Shown here: positions 8,738 through 16,675 of the stretch, piece by piece
Layout of the letters: each line of letters opens with the position of its first letter
How positions within the stretch are numbered: position 1 is the first letter of the stretch
Source: Leadbetterella sp031420365
Lineage (GTDB): Bacteria; Bacteroidota; Bacteroidia; Cytophagales; Spirosomataceae
NCBI GenBank assembly: GCA_031420365.1
Contig: JANOMP010000007.1
Coordinates: 1 to 64,000 of the forward strand
Length of the DNA stretch: 64,000 nt
Reading direction: 5' to 3'
Program-made: the position numbers and the translations under genes
Notes under the pieces: generated by a model
Seen by the model: the letters and a program-made list of their open reading frames with translations, nothing else
What the model was told of the DNA's origin: nothing
Databases searched by the model: none

Positions 8738-10340
8738 ATTCTGGAATTATATTCTAATCTTTTTACTCGCTATTTTAATAGCCTTACAATTCTATTGGGT
8801 ATTCTTTAAAATACCAATAAAAAATCGAATTCCAAAAGCTATCCTCAATTTAGCATTGTGGCTTTCTATAGTAATTCTAATTTTTCCACCATCATGGCAA
8901 ATAAAAGAATCTAACAAACACATTGGAATTGTAAGCGAAAATTTGCCACAATTCTTTTTAGAAAAAATCAAAGATAGACTAAAAATTGATGCATTAGTTA
9001 GTAAAAAAGAATTTGCTCAAACTGAGAAGGCTATCCAAAATTCAAGCAAAAAAATAACCTTAATTGGAAATGATTTCTCACAAGAATTTCTTAGTAATCT
9101 GACTGGAAAAAACCTAAGCTATGAACCATATCAGGAACCTAATTTCCCAATTGACTTGGATTGGAAAGCGATATTAAGACAAAATGAAAACCAGGAAATT
9201 TTAGGAAAAATAGAACTCAAAAAAGACCAAATTTTAAAAGTAAAATTTGGAAATACTACATTAGATAGCATTAAATTACAAAAAGGCAAATCAAAGTTCA
9301 AAATCAGTTTTCCAAGTTTTTCAGTTGGACAAACAACAGTTGAATTATTTTTAAACGAAAGTTTAATCCAGAAAATTAATTATTATTCCAGAAAACCAAA
9401 ACCTCGAAAAATAGTAATGTTACTTGAAAACCCAGACTTTGAAAGTAAAACTTTAGCAGATTGGTTAGCAAAAAATGGAAACACAGTAGAAGTCATCACA
9501 GAACTTGCAAAAAATACTATTCAAAAAATAGATTTAAATAAAGACTTAACTTCAGAAGATTTTGACATTTTGATAGCTAGCCCCAAATATGCCGTGAGTG
9601 CAATTGCAAAGGAAGCAATCTCTAAAAATAAAAGCTTACTTTTTATTAATTTTTCAGATCCCAACTCTCAAATACAAAAAATAAATAAGACATTAGGCAC
9701 AGTTTTCACAACAAAAAGAATTTCAAACGAATCAGAAATCAAATTAATTAATGAAATTAGTGCCTTCCCCTATCAATTTAGAAAAAATATTAGTCAAAAA
9801 CAATTACTTCAGCTTCCAATAATCGTTAATCATAACCATATTGGAATATCTCTTTTAAACGAAACATACCCATTGGCTCTTTCTGGTGATAGCCTAAATT
9901 ATAGAAAAATTTGGGGCGGCATTTTGCGAATGTTAATACCAATAGAAAAAGAAAATTTGACACTAAACGCTCCAGTTTTTATTGATCAAAAAATAAATTT
10001 TTATATTAATAATTTCGAAAAACCTATAAATAAAATAGCTATTAGTGGGGATACAATTAGTTTAAGCAATGCCCCATTAAATATGTACTCAAAAAATGGA
10101 AGCTACATTTTTAGAAAAAATGGGTGGCAACCTTTTTTAGATTCATTAGCAATCTATGTAGAAGAAAAACCGATTCCTTTTCAAAATATTAATCAAATTT
10201 TGGACTTTGTAAAACAGAATAAAATTACTTTTCAAACTATAAATCAAAATATGATGTATCGATTACCTACTTGGTTTATATTTGGATTAATAATTTCTAT
10301 CTTAGCTTTACTTTGGATAGAACCAAAAATAAATACTTAA
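8724..10340 (+). CDS. Membrane protein with GATase-like middle domain, unknown function
   Basis: 538 aa with two N-terminal membrane helices (about residues 7-28 and 38-54) and one at the C-terminus (about 512-530, WFIFGLIISILALLW). Between them is a soluble extracytoplasmic part: a beta-sandwich-like region (about 150-230) followed by KIVMLLENPDFESKTLADWL and DILIASPKYAVS, which resemble the alternating strands and helices of GATase1-like domains of BatA-operon membrane proteins. No catalytic Cys is visible. It overlaps the preceding gene by 14 bp. I do not recognise a named family; a structural role beside the BatA-like protein is inferred from context. Confidence 0.55.
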   Translation: MENDKFWNYILIFLLAILIALQFYWVFFKIPIKNRIPKAILNLALWLSIVILIFPPSWQIKESNKHIGIVSENLPQFFLEKIKDRLKIDALVSKKEFAQTEKAIQNSSKKITLIGNDFSQEFLSNLTGKNLSYEPYQEPNFPIDLDWKAILRQNENQEILGKIELKKDQILKVKFGNTTLDSIKLQKGKSKFKISFPSFSVGQTTVELFLNESLIQKINYYSRKPKPRKIVMLLENPDFESKTLADWLAKNGNTVEVITELAKNTIQKIDLNKDLTSEDFDILIASPKYAVSAIAKEAISKNKSLLFINFSDPNSQIQKINKTLGTVFTTKRISNESEIKLINEISAFPYQFRKNISQKQLLQLPIIVNHNHIGISLLNETYPLALSGDSLNYRKIWGGILRMLIPIEKENLTLNAPVFIDQKINFYINNFEKPINKIAISGDTISLSNAPLNMYSKNGSYIFRKNGWQPFLDSLAIYVEEKPIPFQNINQILDFVKQNKITFQTINQNMMYRLPTWFIFGLIISILALLWIEPKINT

Positions 10341-10355
10341 CATATTAACAAAACT

Positions 10356-11432
10356 ATGAAAAAATTGAGCTTAATTATTTTAATTGTTTCCTATGGCCTA
10401 GGTAATCTTAGAGCTCAAGAAAAGGTTTTATTTACAAAAGAAATTGCTGAAATACTAGCCGAATTGCCATTGCATTGTATCACTCAAGAATTTCCAAATA
10501 AAACTGGGCACAGCTCCGACAGTCCTGAAGATCATAAATTATTGCCTTCTCAACTTCATCCCTCATTTTATGGGTGCTTAGATTGGCATTCCAGTGTTCA
10601 TGGCCATTGGATGCTCGTAAAATTATTAAAACAATATCCAAATATTAAACAAAAAGACGAAATCATAAAAACATTGGAAAACAGTTTTCAATCAAAAAAA
10701 ATACAAACCGAAGCAGAATATTTTACAAAATACAAAACAACCAAAACCTTTGAACGTACTTATGGCTGGGCTTGGTGGTTAAAACTTGATCAAGAATTAT
10801 TGACATGGAACGACCCCTTGGCTAAAAAATGGCATAATGAGATGCAAAGCTTAACAAAAGAAATTGTAAAACTTTGGTCGGAATTCCTGCCAAAACAAAC
10901 CTACCCCAATCGAACCGGGGTGCATCCAAATACTGCTTTTGCACTTTGTTTTGCATTAGATTGGGCTGAAATTAGTAAGAATGAAGAATTTGAAAATGCT
11001 TTGATATTTAAAGCAAATAGCTTTTTCCATGAACAAATAGATGCACCAGCATATCTTGAACCAGACGGCTCAGATTTCTTATCACCAAATCTTGAGGTTG
11101 CAGATTTAATGCGTAGAATCATGAGTCCTAAAGAGTTTGAAGTCTGGTTTGGAAAATTTTTAAATAAACGTTCTCTTGAAAATATCATGAAAATGCCAGT
11201 AGTAAGCGACCGCACAGATTTCCAAATTGTCCATTTAGACGGATTAAGTCTTAGCCGAGCATGGTGTATGAAAGGAATTGCTAAATCTTTATCAGAAAAA
11301 AATCCAATCAAAGCGAAATTTAATAGGGCTGCTAGCGAATTTTTAGAAAAAACATTACCCAATGTCACTTCTGGAAATTATGGAGGAGACCATTGGTTAG
11401 CCTCTTTTGCAGTTTATGCCCTTTTAGAATAA
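10356..11432 (+). CDS. DUF2891 family secreted protein
   Basis: A cleavable signal peptide (MKKLSLIILIVSYGLGNLRAQ) is followed by the DUF2891 core: CITQEFPNKTGHSSDSPEDH, LHPSFYGCLDWHSSVHGHW, YGWAWWLKLDQEL and SGNYGGDHWLASFA. The pattern of aromatic and His residues on helices suggests an alpha/alpha-barrel fold like those of carbohydrate-active enzymes, but no activity is known to me. It follows the membrane-protein gene by 15 bp and closes the operon, with a strong hairpin terminator just after it. Confidence 0.85.
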   Translation: MKKLSLIILIVSYGLGNLRAQEKVLFTKEIAEILAELPLHCITQEFPNKTGHSSDSPEDHKLLPSQLHPSFYGCLDWHSSVHGHWMLVKLLKQYPNIKQKDEIIKTLENSFQSKKIQTEAEYFTKYKTTKTFERTYGWAWWLKLDQELLTWNDPLAKKWHNEMQSLTKEIVKLWSEFLPKQTYPNRTGVHPNTAFALCFALDWAEISKNEEFENALIFKANSFFHEQIDAPAYLEPDGSDFLSPNLEVADLMRRIMSPKEFEVWFGKFLNKRSLENIMKMPVVSDRTDFQIVHLDGLSLSRAWCMKGIAKSLSEKNPIKAKFNRAASEFLEKTLPNVTSGNYGGDHWLASFAVYALLE

Positions 11433-11472
11433 AAAAAAGAGGTGAAAAAAAAATATTCTTCACCTCTTTTTA
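11431..11472. terminator. Bidirectional Rho-independent terminator
   Basis: A perfect 12-bp stem (AAAAGAGGTGAA at 11435-11446 with its complement at 11459-11470) is flanked by A- and T-runs. It sits between the converging DUF2891 and OmpH-like genes and can serve both strands. Confidence 0.85.
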
Positions 11473-11487
11473 AACAAAACTAAAATA

Positions 11488-12081
11488 TTATTTTGTCGCA
11501 GTTGAATCTGATTTTGGCTTTTTATCTGAAGTTTTATATTCTTCATTTAATCCTTTCAAAACATCCATAGTTATATCTAAATCTTCTTTTGCATATAAAA
11601 CGCCGCCGCCTTTCGAGTATCCAATAACCATGTCGTATTTATCTGGTTTGTTATATTTTCTCAAATACTCTTGAATATTTGTCAATAATTGATCGGTCTT
11701 TTTTGCTTGCTCTTGCTGTAAATTCCCCGCAGCATTGTCTCTAAAAAGCATAATATCTTGCTCTTTTTTCTGCAATGCTAACTGAGTGCCCTTACCCTGT
11801 TCCTCGGTCATTCCACCGGCTTGAACTCTTCTTTGAAACAATGCCACTTCATTTTGAAACGACTGAGTTCTTCTTTGAAGATCATTCTCTAAAGCAAATT
11901 GTTTGTTTTGAAATTCTTTTACTACGTCTTTGTAGTAATCATAATTATTTAAAAGTGTATCAGTATTTACATAAACAATTCTACCAGATGGCTGTGCCCC
12001 AGTTTTTGATTTGTCAGCTGATTCTTTACACGAAGCAAAAGCCAAACTTAGGCCTAAAAACAAAATGCTTATTTTTTTCAT
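11488..12081 (-). CDS. OmpH/Skp family periplasmic chaperone
   Basis: 197 aa with an N-terminal lipoprotein-like signal (LSLAFASCKES). RIVYVNTDTLLNNYDYYKDV matches the first strand and helix of OmpH proteins, followed by a long charged coiled coil (about residues 55-130, FQNKQFALENDLQRR through QQEQAKKTDQLL) and the closing YDMVIGYSKGGGVLYAKEDLDIT strands. Family members hold unfolded outer-membrane proteins in the periplasm; the lipid Cys suggests this one may be tethered. It has its own promoter-like element at 12109-12116. Confidence 0.85.
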   Translation of the reverse strand: MKKISILFLGLSLAFASCKESADKSKTGAQPSGRIVYVNTDTLLNNYDYYKDVVKEFQNKQFALENDLQRRTQSFQNEVALFQRRVQAGGMTEEQGKGTQLALQKKEQDIMLFRDNAAGNLQQEQAKKTDQLLTNIQEYLRKYNKPDKYDMVIGYSKGGGVLYAKEDLDITMDVLKGLNEEYKTSDKKPKSDSTATK

Positions 12082-12108
12082 TTAAATGTATTTTTTCTTT
12101 TTTGGGTG

Positions 12109-12116
12109 CAAATATA
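12109..12116 (-). promoter_or_regulatory. Candidate -7 element of the OmpH-like gene
   Basis: On the minus strand this reads TATATTTG, matching the Bacteroidota -7 consensus TAnnTTTG, about 28 bp before the start codon. No good -33 TTTG is seen 18-20 bp upstream, so support is partial. Confidence 0.35.
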
Positions 12117-12192
12117 GAAACTTTAATGATAATTCTTCTTAAAATAATAAATTGAGTAAGGAATTTCCATTTAAAATTTATTAATAAACAAT

Positions 12193-12303
12193 AGTACTTA
12201 AAATTTTCATACGGACATTTTTGTAACCAATGGAACAATCAGTGATTTGTTTTCTAAAAGGTTTTATTTAATAATATTTTTTCACTCTAAATCCTGTAAT
12301 GCC
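12193..12303 (+). repeat. Dispersed ~111-bp repeat, copy A
   Basis: About 111 bp, nearly identical to the reverse complement of 32835-32946. Only a handful of mismatches and one indel are seen; the middle part from GGAACAATCAG through the AAGGTTTTATTTAATAATA stretch is identical. The right edge ends in CACTCTAAATCCTGTAA, also present at 33173-33189. It lies directly upstream of the RAYT relic, the position expected for a REP-like end recognised by such a transposase. Confidence 0.8.
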
Positions 12304-12305
12304 GA

Positions 12306-12776
12306 AAAGATTATTCGGATATTTTGATTGAAAGTCTTAAATACTTTCAAAAAGAAAAAGGATTGAAAATATAGTCTTGGGTAAATATGAGTAACCATAT
12401 TCACCTGATAGTTCAGTGTGAAAAGTGCCTTTAAGTGATATAACAAGAGATTTTAAAACCGGGCTGGCGAACCAGTTTACCGCAAATCAAATTATTCGTG
12501 CAATTGAAAATAATCCTAAGGAATTAGGGGAAAGTGGCTAATTGGGTTACTGAAAAAAGAAGGAATCGGACTGGCGACCCAGATTTGGTTTTGGGAAGTA
12601 AGGATATCATGGAGAAGAAATTTGTTCTGTGGAGTTTTTTATGACTAAACTACGCTATATACACATGGATCCAGTGCGAGCAGGAATTGTTGTGAAAGAA
12701 GAAGAATATTTAAATAGTTTTGCGGTGATTATTATGGAACCAGAAAAGGTGAGATTGAATTGTCTAAATTATAATT
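12306..12776 (+). pseudogene. REP-associated tyrosine transposase (RAYT, Y1_Tnp) relic
   Basis: Several frames together give a recognisable IS200-like/RAYT protein: ILIESLKYFQKEKGLKI (12318-12373), MSNHIHLIVQCEK with the metal-binding HIH at 12396-12404, DITRDFK plus ANQFTANQIIRAIENNPKE (about 12440-12520), then MTKLRYIHMDPVRAGIVVK (from 12641), the conserved box that carries the presumed nucleophilic tyrosine. Stops and frameshifts between the blocks mean no active protein can be made. Intact relatives are single genes of roughly 170-190 codons. The relic separates the OmpH-like gene from the sulfur operon and marks the left edge of the island. Confidence 0.8.
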
Positions 12777-12859
12777 GCGGATTGACAACTTTCTGAAAGG
12801 AAAATTATGGGCTCTTTTAGAGCAGAAAATTTAGATGAGCTTCTTTTTGCTATTTCTGA

Positions 12860-13150
12860 GCTTCTAGATGTTGTACTATTGTTGTTGGACTAATTTCCAT
12901 TCAACTCATCAAAAAATTCAACATAAAAACTATTGATGGTGAAAAGGTTGAATTTCACGATAAGGCGTTTAACAAAGGGCAAGTATATGGCGGATTAACC
13001 TTTGGTTTAGGTTGGGCATTAACAGGGTCTTGCTCTGGACCTATTTATGCACAAATTGGTTCTGGAATTACTGTGGTTGTAGTAGTTTTGTTGTCAGCCA
13101 TCATTGGTACTTGCGTATATGGTTATTTTAAAGAAAAATTAGCTCATTAA
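12860..13150 (+). pseudogene. C-terminal half of a YeeE/YedE (DUF6691-type) transporter
   Basis: An open frame with no proper start. From about 12878 it reads IVVGLISIQLIKKFNIKT, then GGLTFGLGWALTGSCSGPIY and a last membrane helix, ending FKEKLAH. This is the C-terminal part of the small YeeE/YedE proteins that import thiosulfate or related sulfur species; GWALTGSCSGP carries the conserved cysteine of the family. The N-terminal helices are missing, replaced by the sequence next to the RAYT relic. The stop at 13148-13150 is 2 bp before the methyltransferase start, so it was once the upstream gene of the same operon. Confidence 0.8.
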
Positions 13151-13152
13151 TT

Positions 13153-13788
13153 ATGGAAAATAAAGACAAAGAATTGCAATGCTGCATAACCACTTGTGGT
13201 TTACCCCTGAATGCTGAATATTGGGACACCCAATACAAGAAAAATGAAATAGGATGGGATTTACATCAAGTATCGCCACCATTGAAAGCCTATTTTGACC
13301 AATTAGAAAACAAGAATATTGCAATTCTTATTGCTGGTTGTGGCAATGCTTATGAAGCAGAATATCTTTATCAGTTAGGTTTTCAAAATATTACCTTAGT
13401 AGATATTTCAGAAACATTGGTAAATGCTTTGAAAGAAAAGTTCAAAGACACTTCTATAAAAGTAGTTCGCCAAGATATTTTTGAACATAAAGCAAGCTAT
13501 GATTTAATCATTGAACAGACGTTGTTTTGTGCCATTGACCCAAGTTTGAGAAAAAAGTATGTTCTTACAATGTTTGATTTGCTAACTGAAAAAGGAAAAT
13601 TAGTAGGTCTGCTCTTCAATAAAGAATTTGAAAAAGCAGGACCACCATTTGGAGGTTGTAAATGCCAATACGAACCATTGTTTGCATCATATTTTGCATT
13701 TAAAACCTTTGAAATTTGTTATAACTCTGTGAAACCAAGAGCAGGCGAAGAATTATTTATAAATTTTTCAAAAAAAGCCATTGTGTAA
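13153..13788 (+). CDS. TPMT-like SAM-dependent methyltransferase
   Basis: Residues 18-35 (NAEYWDTQYKKNEIGWD) and 36-45 (LHQVSPPLKA) are the N-terminal block of thiopurine-methyltransferase-like proteins. IAILIAGCGNAYEAEYL is the SAM-binding glycine loop, and LVDIS its acidic partner. The protein lacks a signal peptide and acts in the cytosol. Members of this family methylate thiols or selenols; next to persulfide and rhodanese genes a role in methylating a sulfide-type compound is plausible but inferred. It follows the YeeE/YedE remnant by 2 bp. Confidence 0.8.
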   Translation: MENKDKELQCCITTCGLPLNAEYWDTQYKKNEIGWDLHQVSPPLKAYFDQLENKNIAILIAGCGNAYEAEYLYQLGFQNITLVDISETLVNALKEKFKDTSIKVVRQDIFEHKASYDLIIEQTLFCAIDPSLRKKYVLTMFDLLTEKGKLVGLLFNKEFEKAGPPFGGCKCQYEPLFASYFAFKTFEICYNSVKPRAGEELFINFSKKAIV

Positions 13789-13863
13789 CAAAAGTTACTG
13801 CACAGTAAATTTAAACCTTGCAATTTTGTGTCATCAAATTAATAATAAAAAAAAATAGAAATT

Positions 13864-15264
13864 ATGTTTTTTCAACACATTTACGACAAAAGCCTTGCTC
13901 AAGCAAGCTACTTTATTGGCTGCCAAAAAGCTGGTGTAGCCGCAGTTATTGATGCTAAAAGAGATGTAGATACTTACATCGAAATAGCCAAAGCCAACAA
14001 TATGAAAATTACTCATATTCTGGAAACACACATCCATGCCGATTTTTTAGCTGGCTCAAGAGAGTTAGCCGCATTAACTGGGGCAGAACTTTATTTATCG
14101 GCAGAAGGTGGCGAGGGTTGGGAATATGAATTTCCGCATAATGGATTAAAGGACGGAGATGTTGTTAAATTAGGCAACCTATTACTAAAAACATTGCACA
14201 CTCCAGGGCATACTCCCGAAAGCATCAGCTTTTTATTAACAGACACCCCAGCAAGTATGGAACCGGTAATGTTATTTACAGGAGACTTTGTGTTTGTTGG
14301 CGACATTGGAAGACCAGACTTGTTAGAGAAAGCAGCAGGTATAATGGGAACTGCCGATGCAGGAGCTTTACAAATGTACAAGTCTATTCAAAAGTTCAAT
14401 GATTTACATGATTTTATTCAAGTATGGCCAGGCCACGGTGCAGGCTCGGCTTGCGGAAAAGCATTAGGATCAGTGCCAAGTACAACCGTAGGCTATGAGA
14501 AAGCACGTAACTGGGCTTTTCAATATAAAACTGATGAAAATGGATTTGTAAAATACCTGTTGGCCGACCAACCAGAGCCCCCAAAGTATTTTGCAAAGAT
14601 GAAATCACTAAACAAAATTGACAGACCATTACTTACCGAAGTGCCAAAATTAAAACAACTAAGTGGTGCTGAATTAAAAGCAGCGATGGAAGCAGGTATC
14701 AAAGTGATTGACGCAAGAAATAAAGTTGTCTTTGCAGCAGGTTTCATCCCGGATAGCATAAATATACAAGGCAATAATTCTTTTGCAACTTGGGCAGGTT
14801 GGTTCTTAAACTATGAAGAGAAATTTATACTCTTGGCTGATGAAAATCAATTGGATGACCTTACGAGAAAATTGATGCGAATTGGTTTAGACAATATCAT
14901 GGGTTATGTGCCATCAACAAAATCTTGGACTGAGGTTGGTGGAACGCTAGAAAAAGCAAATGTTATTTCTTTGGCAGAATTTAAACCAATGCTTGATGCT
15001 AATAATTTACAAGTAATTGATGTTAGAAACGAAACAGAATACAAAGCCGGTCACATTAAAGAAGCAGTGCATATTTTTGTTGGAAAGTTACTTGATAACT
15101 TAGATAAAATTCAAAAAGACAAAAAAGTGGTTATTCATTGTCAGGGTGGTGATAGGTCAGCAATTGCCTATTCATTATTGGCTAAAAATGGTTTTAAAAA
15201 TATACAAAACTATTCAGCAGGAATGAATGAGTGGGTAAATGAAGGCAATCCTGTAGTTTCATAG
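13864..15264 (+). CDS. Persulfide dioxygenase-type MBL protein fused to two rhodanese domains
   Basis: 466 aa. Residues about 1-250 are an ETHE1-like metallo-beta-lactamase fold: THIHADFLAG, the histidine of TPGHTPES, GDFVFVGDIGRPDL and the late WPGHGAGSACG. The usual HxHxDH is HxHxDF here, so the second-metal histidine is missing, in line with mononuclear-iron persulfide dioxygenases. A first rhodanese domain (about 270-360) has no catalytic cysteine. The second (about 370-466) keeps HCQGGDRS with the cysteine. Expected chemistry is oxidation of glutathione-type persulfide to sulfite with sulfur transfer by the rhodanese. It probably is the central enzyme of the operon. Confidence 0.88.
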   Translation: MFFQHIYDKSLAQASYFIGCQKAGVAAVIDAKRDVDTYIEIAKANNMKITHILETHIHADFLAGSRELAALTGAELYLSAEGGEGWEYEFPHNGLKDGDVVKLGNLLLKTLHTPGHTPESISFLLTDTPASMEPVMLFTGDFVFVGDIGRPDLLEKAAGIMGTADAGALQMYKSIQKFNDLHDFIQVWPGHGAGSACGKALGSVPSTTVGYEKARNWAFQYKTDENGFVKYLLADQPEPPKYFAKMKSLNKIDRPLLTEVPKLKQLSGAELKAAMEAGIKVIDARNKVVFAAGFIPDSINIQGNNSFATWAGWFLNYEEKFILLADENQLDDLTRKLMRIGLDNIMGYVPSTKSWTEVGGTLEKANVISLAEFKPMLDANNLQVIDVRNETEYKAGHIKEAVHIFVGKLLDNLDKIQKDKKVVIHCQGGDRSAIAYSLLAKNGFKNIQNYSAGMNEWVNEGNPVVS

Positions 15265-15305
15265 TTTAACATAGAAAGCATATTCAATATAACACACTGA
15301 AAAAA

Positions 15306-15509
15306 ATGAATTTCATACTAAAGCATAAACTGACTATTATAGGAGTAATTGTAGGAGCAATTGGCGGTTATCTCTACTATCACTTTGTAGGGTGTGCCAG
15401 CGGCACTTGTGCCATCACATCAAAACCATTAAACAGCACTTTATATGGTGCAATGATGGGTGGTTTGTTGTTCAATATGTTTCATAAAGAAAAAACTAAA
15501 GCAGAATAA
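15306..15509 (+). CDS. DUF6132 family small membrane protein
   Basis: 67 aa with two membrane helices (about residues 9-27 and 47-60) and a short loop GCASGTCAITSKP holding two cysteines. It matches the small DUF6132 proteins that regularly accompany rhodanese and persulfide dioxygenase genes in Bacteroidota. The cysteine pair between the helices could handle sulfane sulfur at the membrane, which is inference only. The gene is 41 bp after the dioxygenase and 2 bp before the next rhodanese. Confidence 0.75.
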   Translation: MNFILKHKLTIIGVIVGAIGGYLYYHFVGCASGTCAITSKPLNSTLYGAMMGGLLFNMFHKEKTKAE

Positions 15510-15511
15510 AA

Positions 15512-15796
15512 ATGAACATTGAAAAAATTATCAAAGAAAAACAAGGCACAATAGTAGATGTGCGAACACCCAGTGAATTTATGGGTGGAAATGTTGAAGA
15601 TTCAATCAATATTCCTTTACAGGAAATTGAAAGAAGAATAGATGAATTAAAAAACCTTAAACAGCCATTGGTTTTATGTTGTGCAAGCGGCAACCGAAGC
15701 GGACAGGCATACGGTTTCCTTTTACAACAAGGAATTGAATGTTGCAATGGCGGTTCTTGGTTGGATGTAAATTATTTTCAAACACAAACTTTATAA
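15512..15796 (+). CDS. Single-domain rhodanese
   Basis: 94 aa, a bare rhodanese domain without signal peptide. VDVRTPSEFMGGNVEDSINI is the CH2A region, and CCASGNRSGQAY the active-site loop with catalytic Cys followed by GNRS, which suits thiosulfate or persulfide as donor. Cytosolic sulfur carrier. It is packed between the DUF6132 gene (2 bp) and a second rhodanese (3 bp). Confidence 0.9.
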   Translation: MNIEKIIKEKQGTIVDVRTPSEFMGGNVEDSINIPLQEIERRIDELKNLKQPLVLCCASGNRSGQAYGFLLQQGIECCNGGSWLDVNYFQTQTL

Positions 15797-15799
15797 AAA

Positions 15800-16114
15800 A
15801 TGATAAACGCAATAAAAAATTTATTTGGCTTTGGTGCTAAAGTGGACTATGCCGATTTAGTAAAGCAAGGAGCAATCATCTTAGATGTTCGCAGCAAAGG
15901 CGAATATCAAGGCGGACACATTAAAGGTTCAATCAATATTCCTGTTGACACTTTAAACAATAATTTGAGCAAGCTAAAAAAAGATAAACCGATTATTACC
16001 TGTTGTGCAAGCGGAATGCGAAGTGCATCAGCAAAAAGCATTTTAAAATCAAACGGCTTTACAGAAGTTCACAATGGTGGTGGATGGAGCAGTTTACAAA
16101 ATAAAATTAGATAA
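15800..16114 (+). CDS. Single-domain rhodanese
   Basis: 104 aa. LDVRSKGEYQGGHIKGSINIP and CCASGMRSASAKS (catalytic Cys in the loop CASGMRS) define a second stand-alone rhodanese in the operon. It is only moderately similar to the neighbour before it, so this is not a recent tandem duplicate. Two paralogues side by side suggest a relay of sulfane sulfur between the dioxygenase and the membrane or thioredoxin partners. Confidence 0.9.
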   Translation: MINAIKNLFGFGAKVDYADLVKQGAIILDVRSKGEYQGGHIKGSINIPVDTLNNNLSKLKKDKPIITCCASGMRSASAKSILKSNGFTEVHNGGGWSSLQNKIR

Positions 16115-16116
16115 AA

Positions 16117-16374
16117 ATGAAAGAACGAGTTTTAACCAACTGGACATTTGCAAGAGCATTATACCTTACCATGGGTATTGCCGTAATCATACAATCAGTA
16201 ATGAGCCATCAATGGTTTGGCGTTGCTTTTGGTGGCTATTTTGCAGCAATGGGTTTGTTTGCTTTTGGCTGTGCCGCAGGAAATTGTTTTAACGGAAACT
16301 GTGCAGCCGAACCGCAACAAAAAACAACCGCCACAATTCAGGATGTAGATTTTGAAGAAGTAAAAGCAAAATAA
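16117..16374 (+). CDS. YgaP-like (DUF2892-type) membrane protein
   Basis: 85 aa. RALYLTMGIAVIIQSVMSHQ and WFGVAFGGYFAAMGLFAFGC form two membrane helices as in the membrane half of YgaP. They are followed by a cysteine cluster (CAAGNCFNGNC, about residues 59-69). With the adjacent separate rhodanese it recreates the domain pair fused in YgaP. It lies 2 bp after that rhodanese and 1 bp before the thioredoxin gene. Confidence 0.7.
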   Translation: MKERVLTNWTFARALYLTMGIAVIIQSVMSHQWFGVAFGGYFAAMGLFAFGCAAGNCFNGNCAAEPQQKTTATIQDVDFEEVKAK

Positions 16375-16375
16375 A

Positions 16376-16675
16376 ATGACAGAAACATTTTCAGAAATCA
16401 TAAACAGTAAAACCCCAACCTTAGTAGATTTTTTTGCCGAGTGGTGCGGTCCCTACAAAATGATGAATCCAATTTTAGAAGAACTAAAAACTAAAATTGG
16501 TGACCAAGCTAAAATTATAAAAATTGATGTGGACAAAAATCCGCAAGTGGCAAGTGCTTATAAAATTCATGGTGTGCCTACACTAATCCTTTTCAAAAGT
16601 GGACAAATAAAATGGAGGCAATCGGAAGTAGTTTCTGCTAACAATCTTCAACAAATCAAAATTCAAACTAAATGA
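16376..16675 (+). CDS. Thioredoxin-fold protein with monothiol WCGPY site
   Basis: 99 aa, a complete thioredoxin fold (TLVDFFAEWCGPYKMMNPIL, KIIKIDVDKNPQVASAYKI, GVPTLILFKSG with the cis-proline). The usual WCGPCK active site reads WCGPYK: the resolving cysteine is a tyrosine (codon TAC at the position of TGC). It cannot work as a normal disulfide reductase, but a single Cys could carry a persulfide or form mixed disulfides. The 3' end overlaps the next gene by 4 bp. A sequencing error at one base is the alternative. Confidence 0.85.
   Translation: MTETFSEIINSKTPTLVDFFAEWCGPYKMMNPILEELKTKIGDQAKIIKIDVDKNPQVASAYKIHGVPTLILFKSGQIKWRQSEVVSANNLQQIKIQTK

Noticed and set aside
10901..11368. Minus-strand frame of 155 codons opposite the DUF2891 gene
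   Set aside because: Antisense shadow; the plus strand has a signal peptide and complete family motifs.
11775..12155. Plus-strand frame of 126 codons opposite the OmpH-like gene
   Set aside because: It is the antisense of a clear coiled-coil protein and has no signal of its own.
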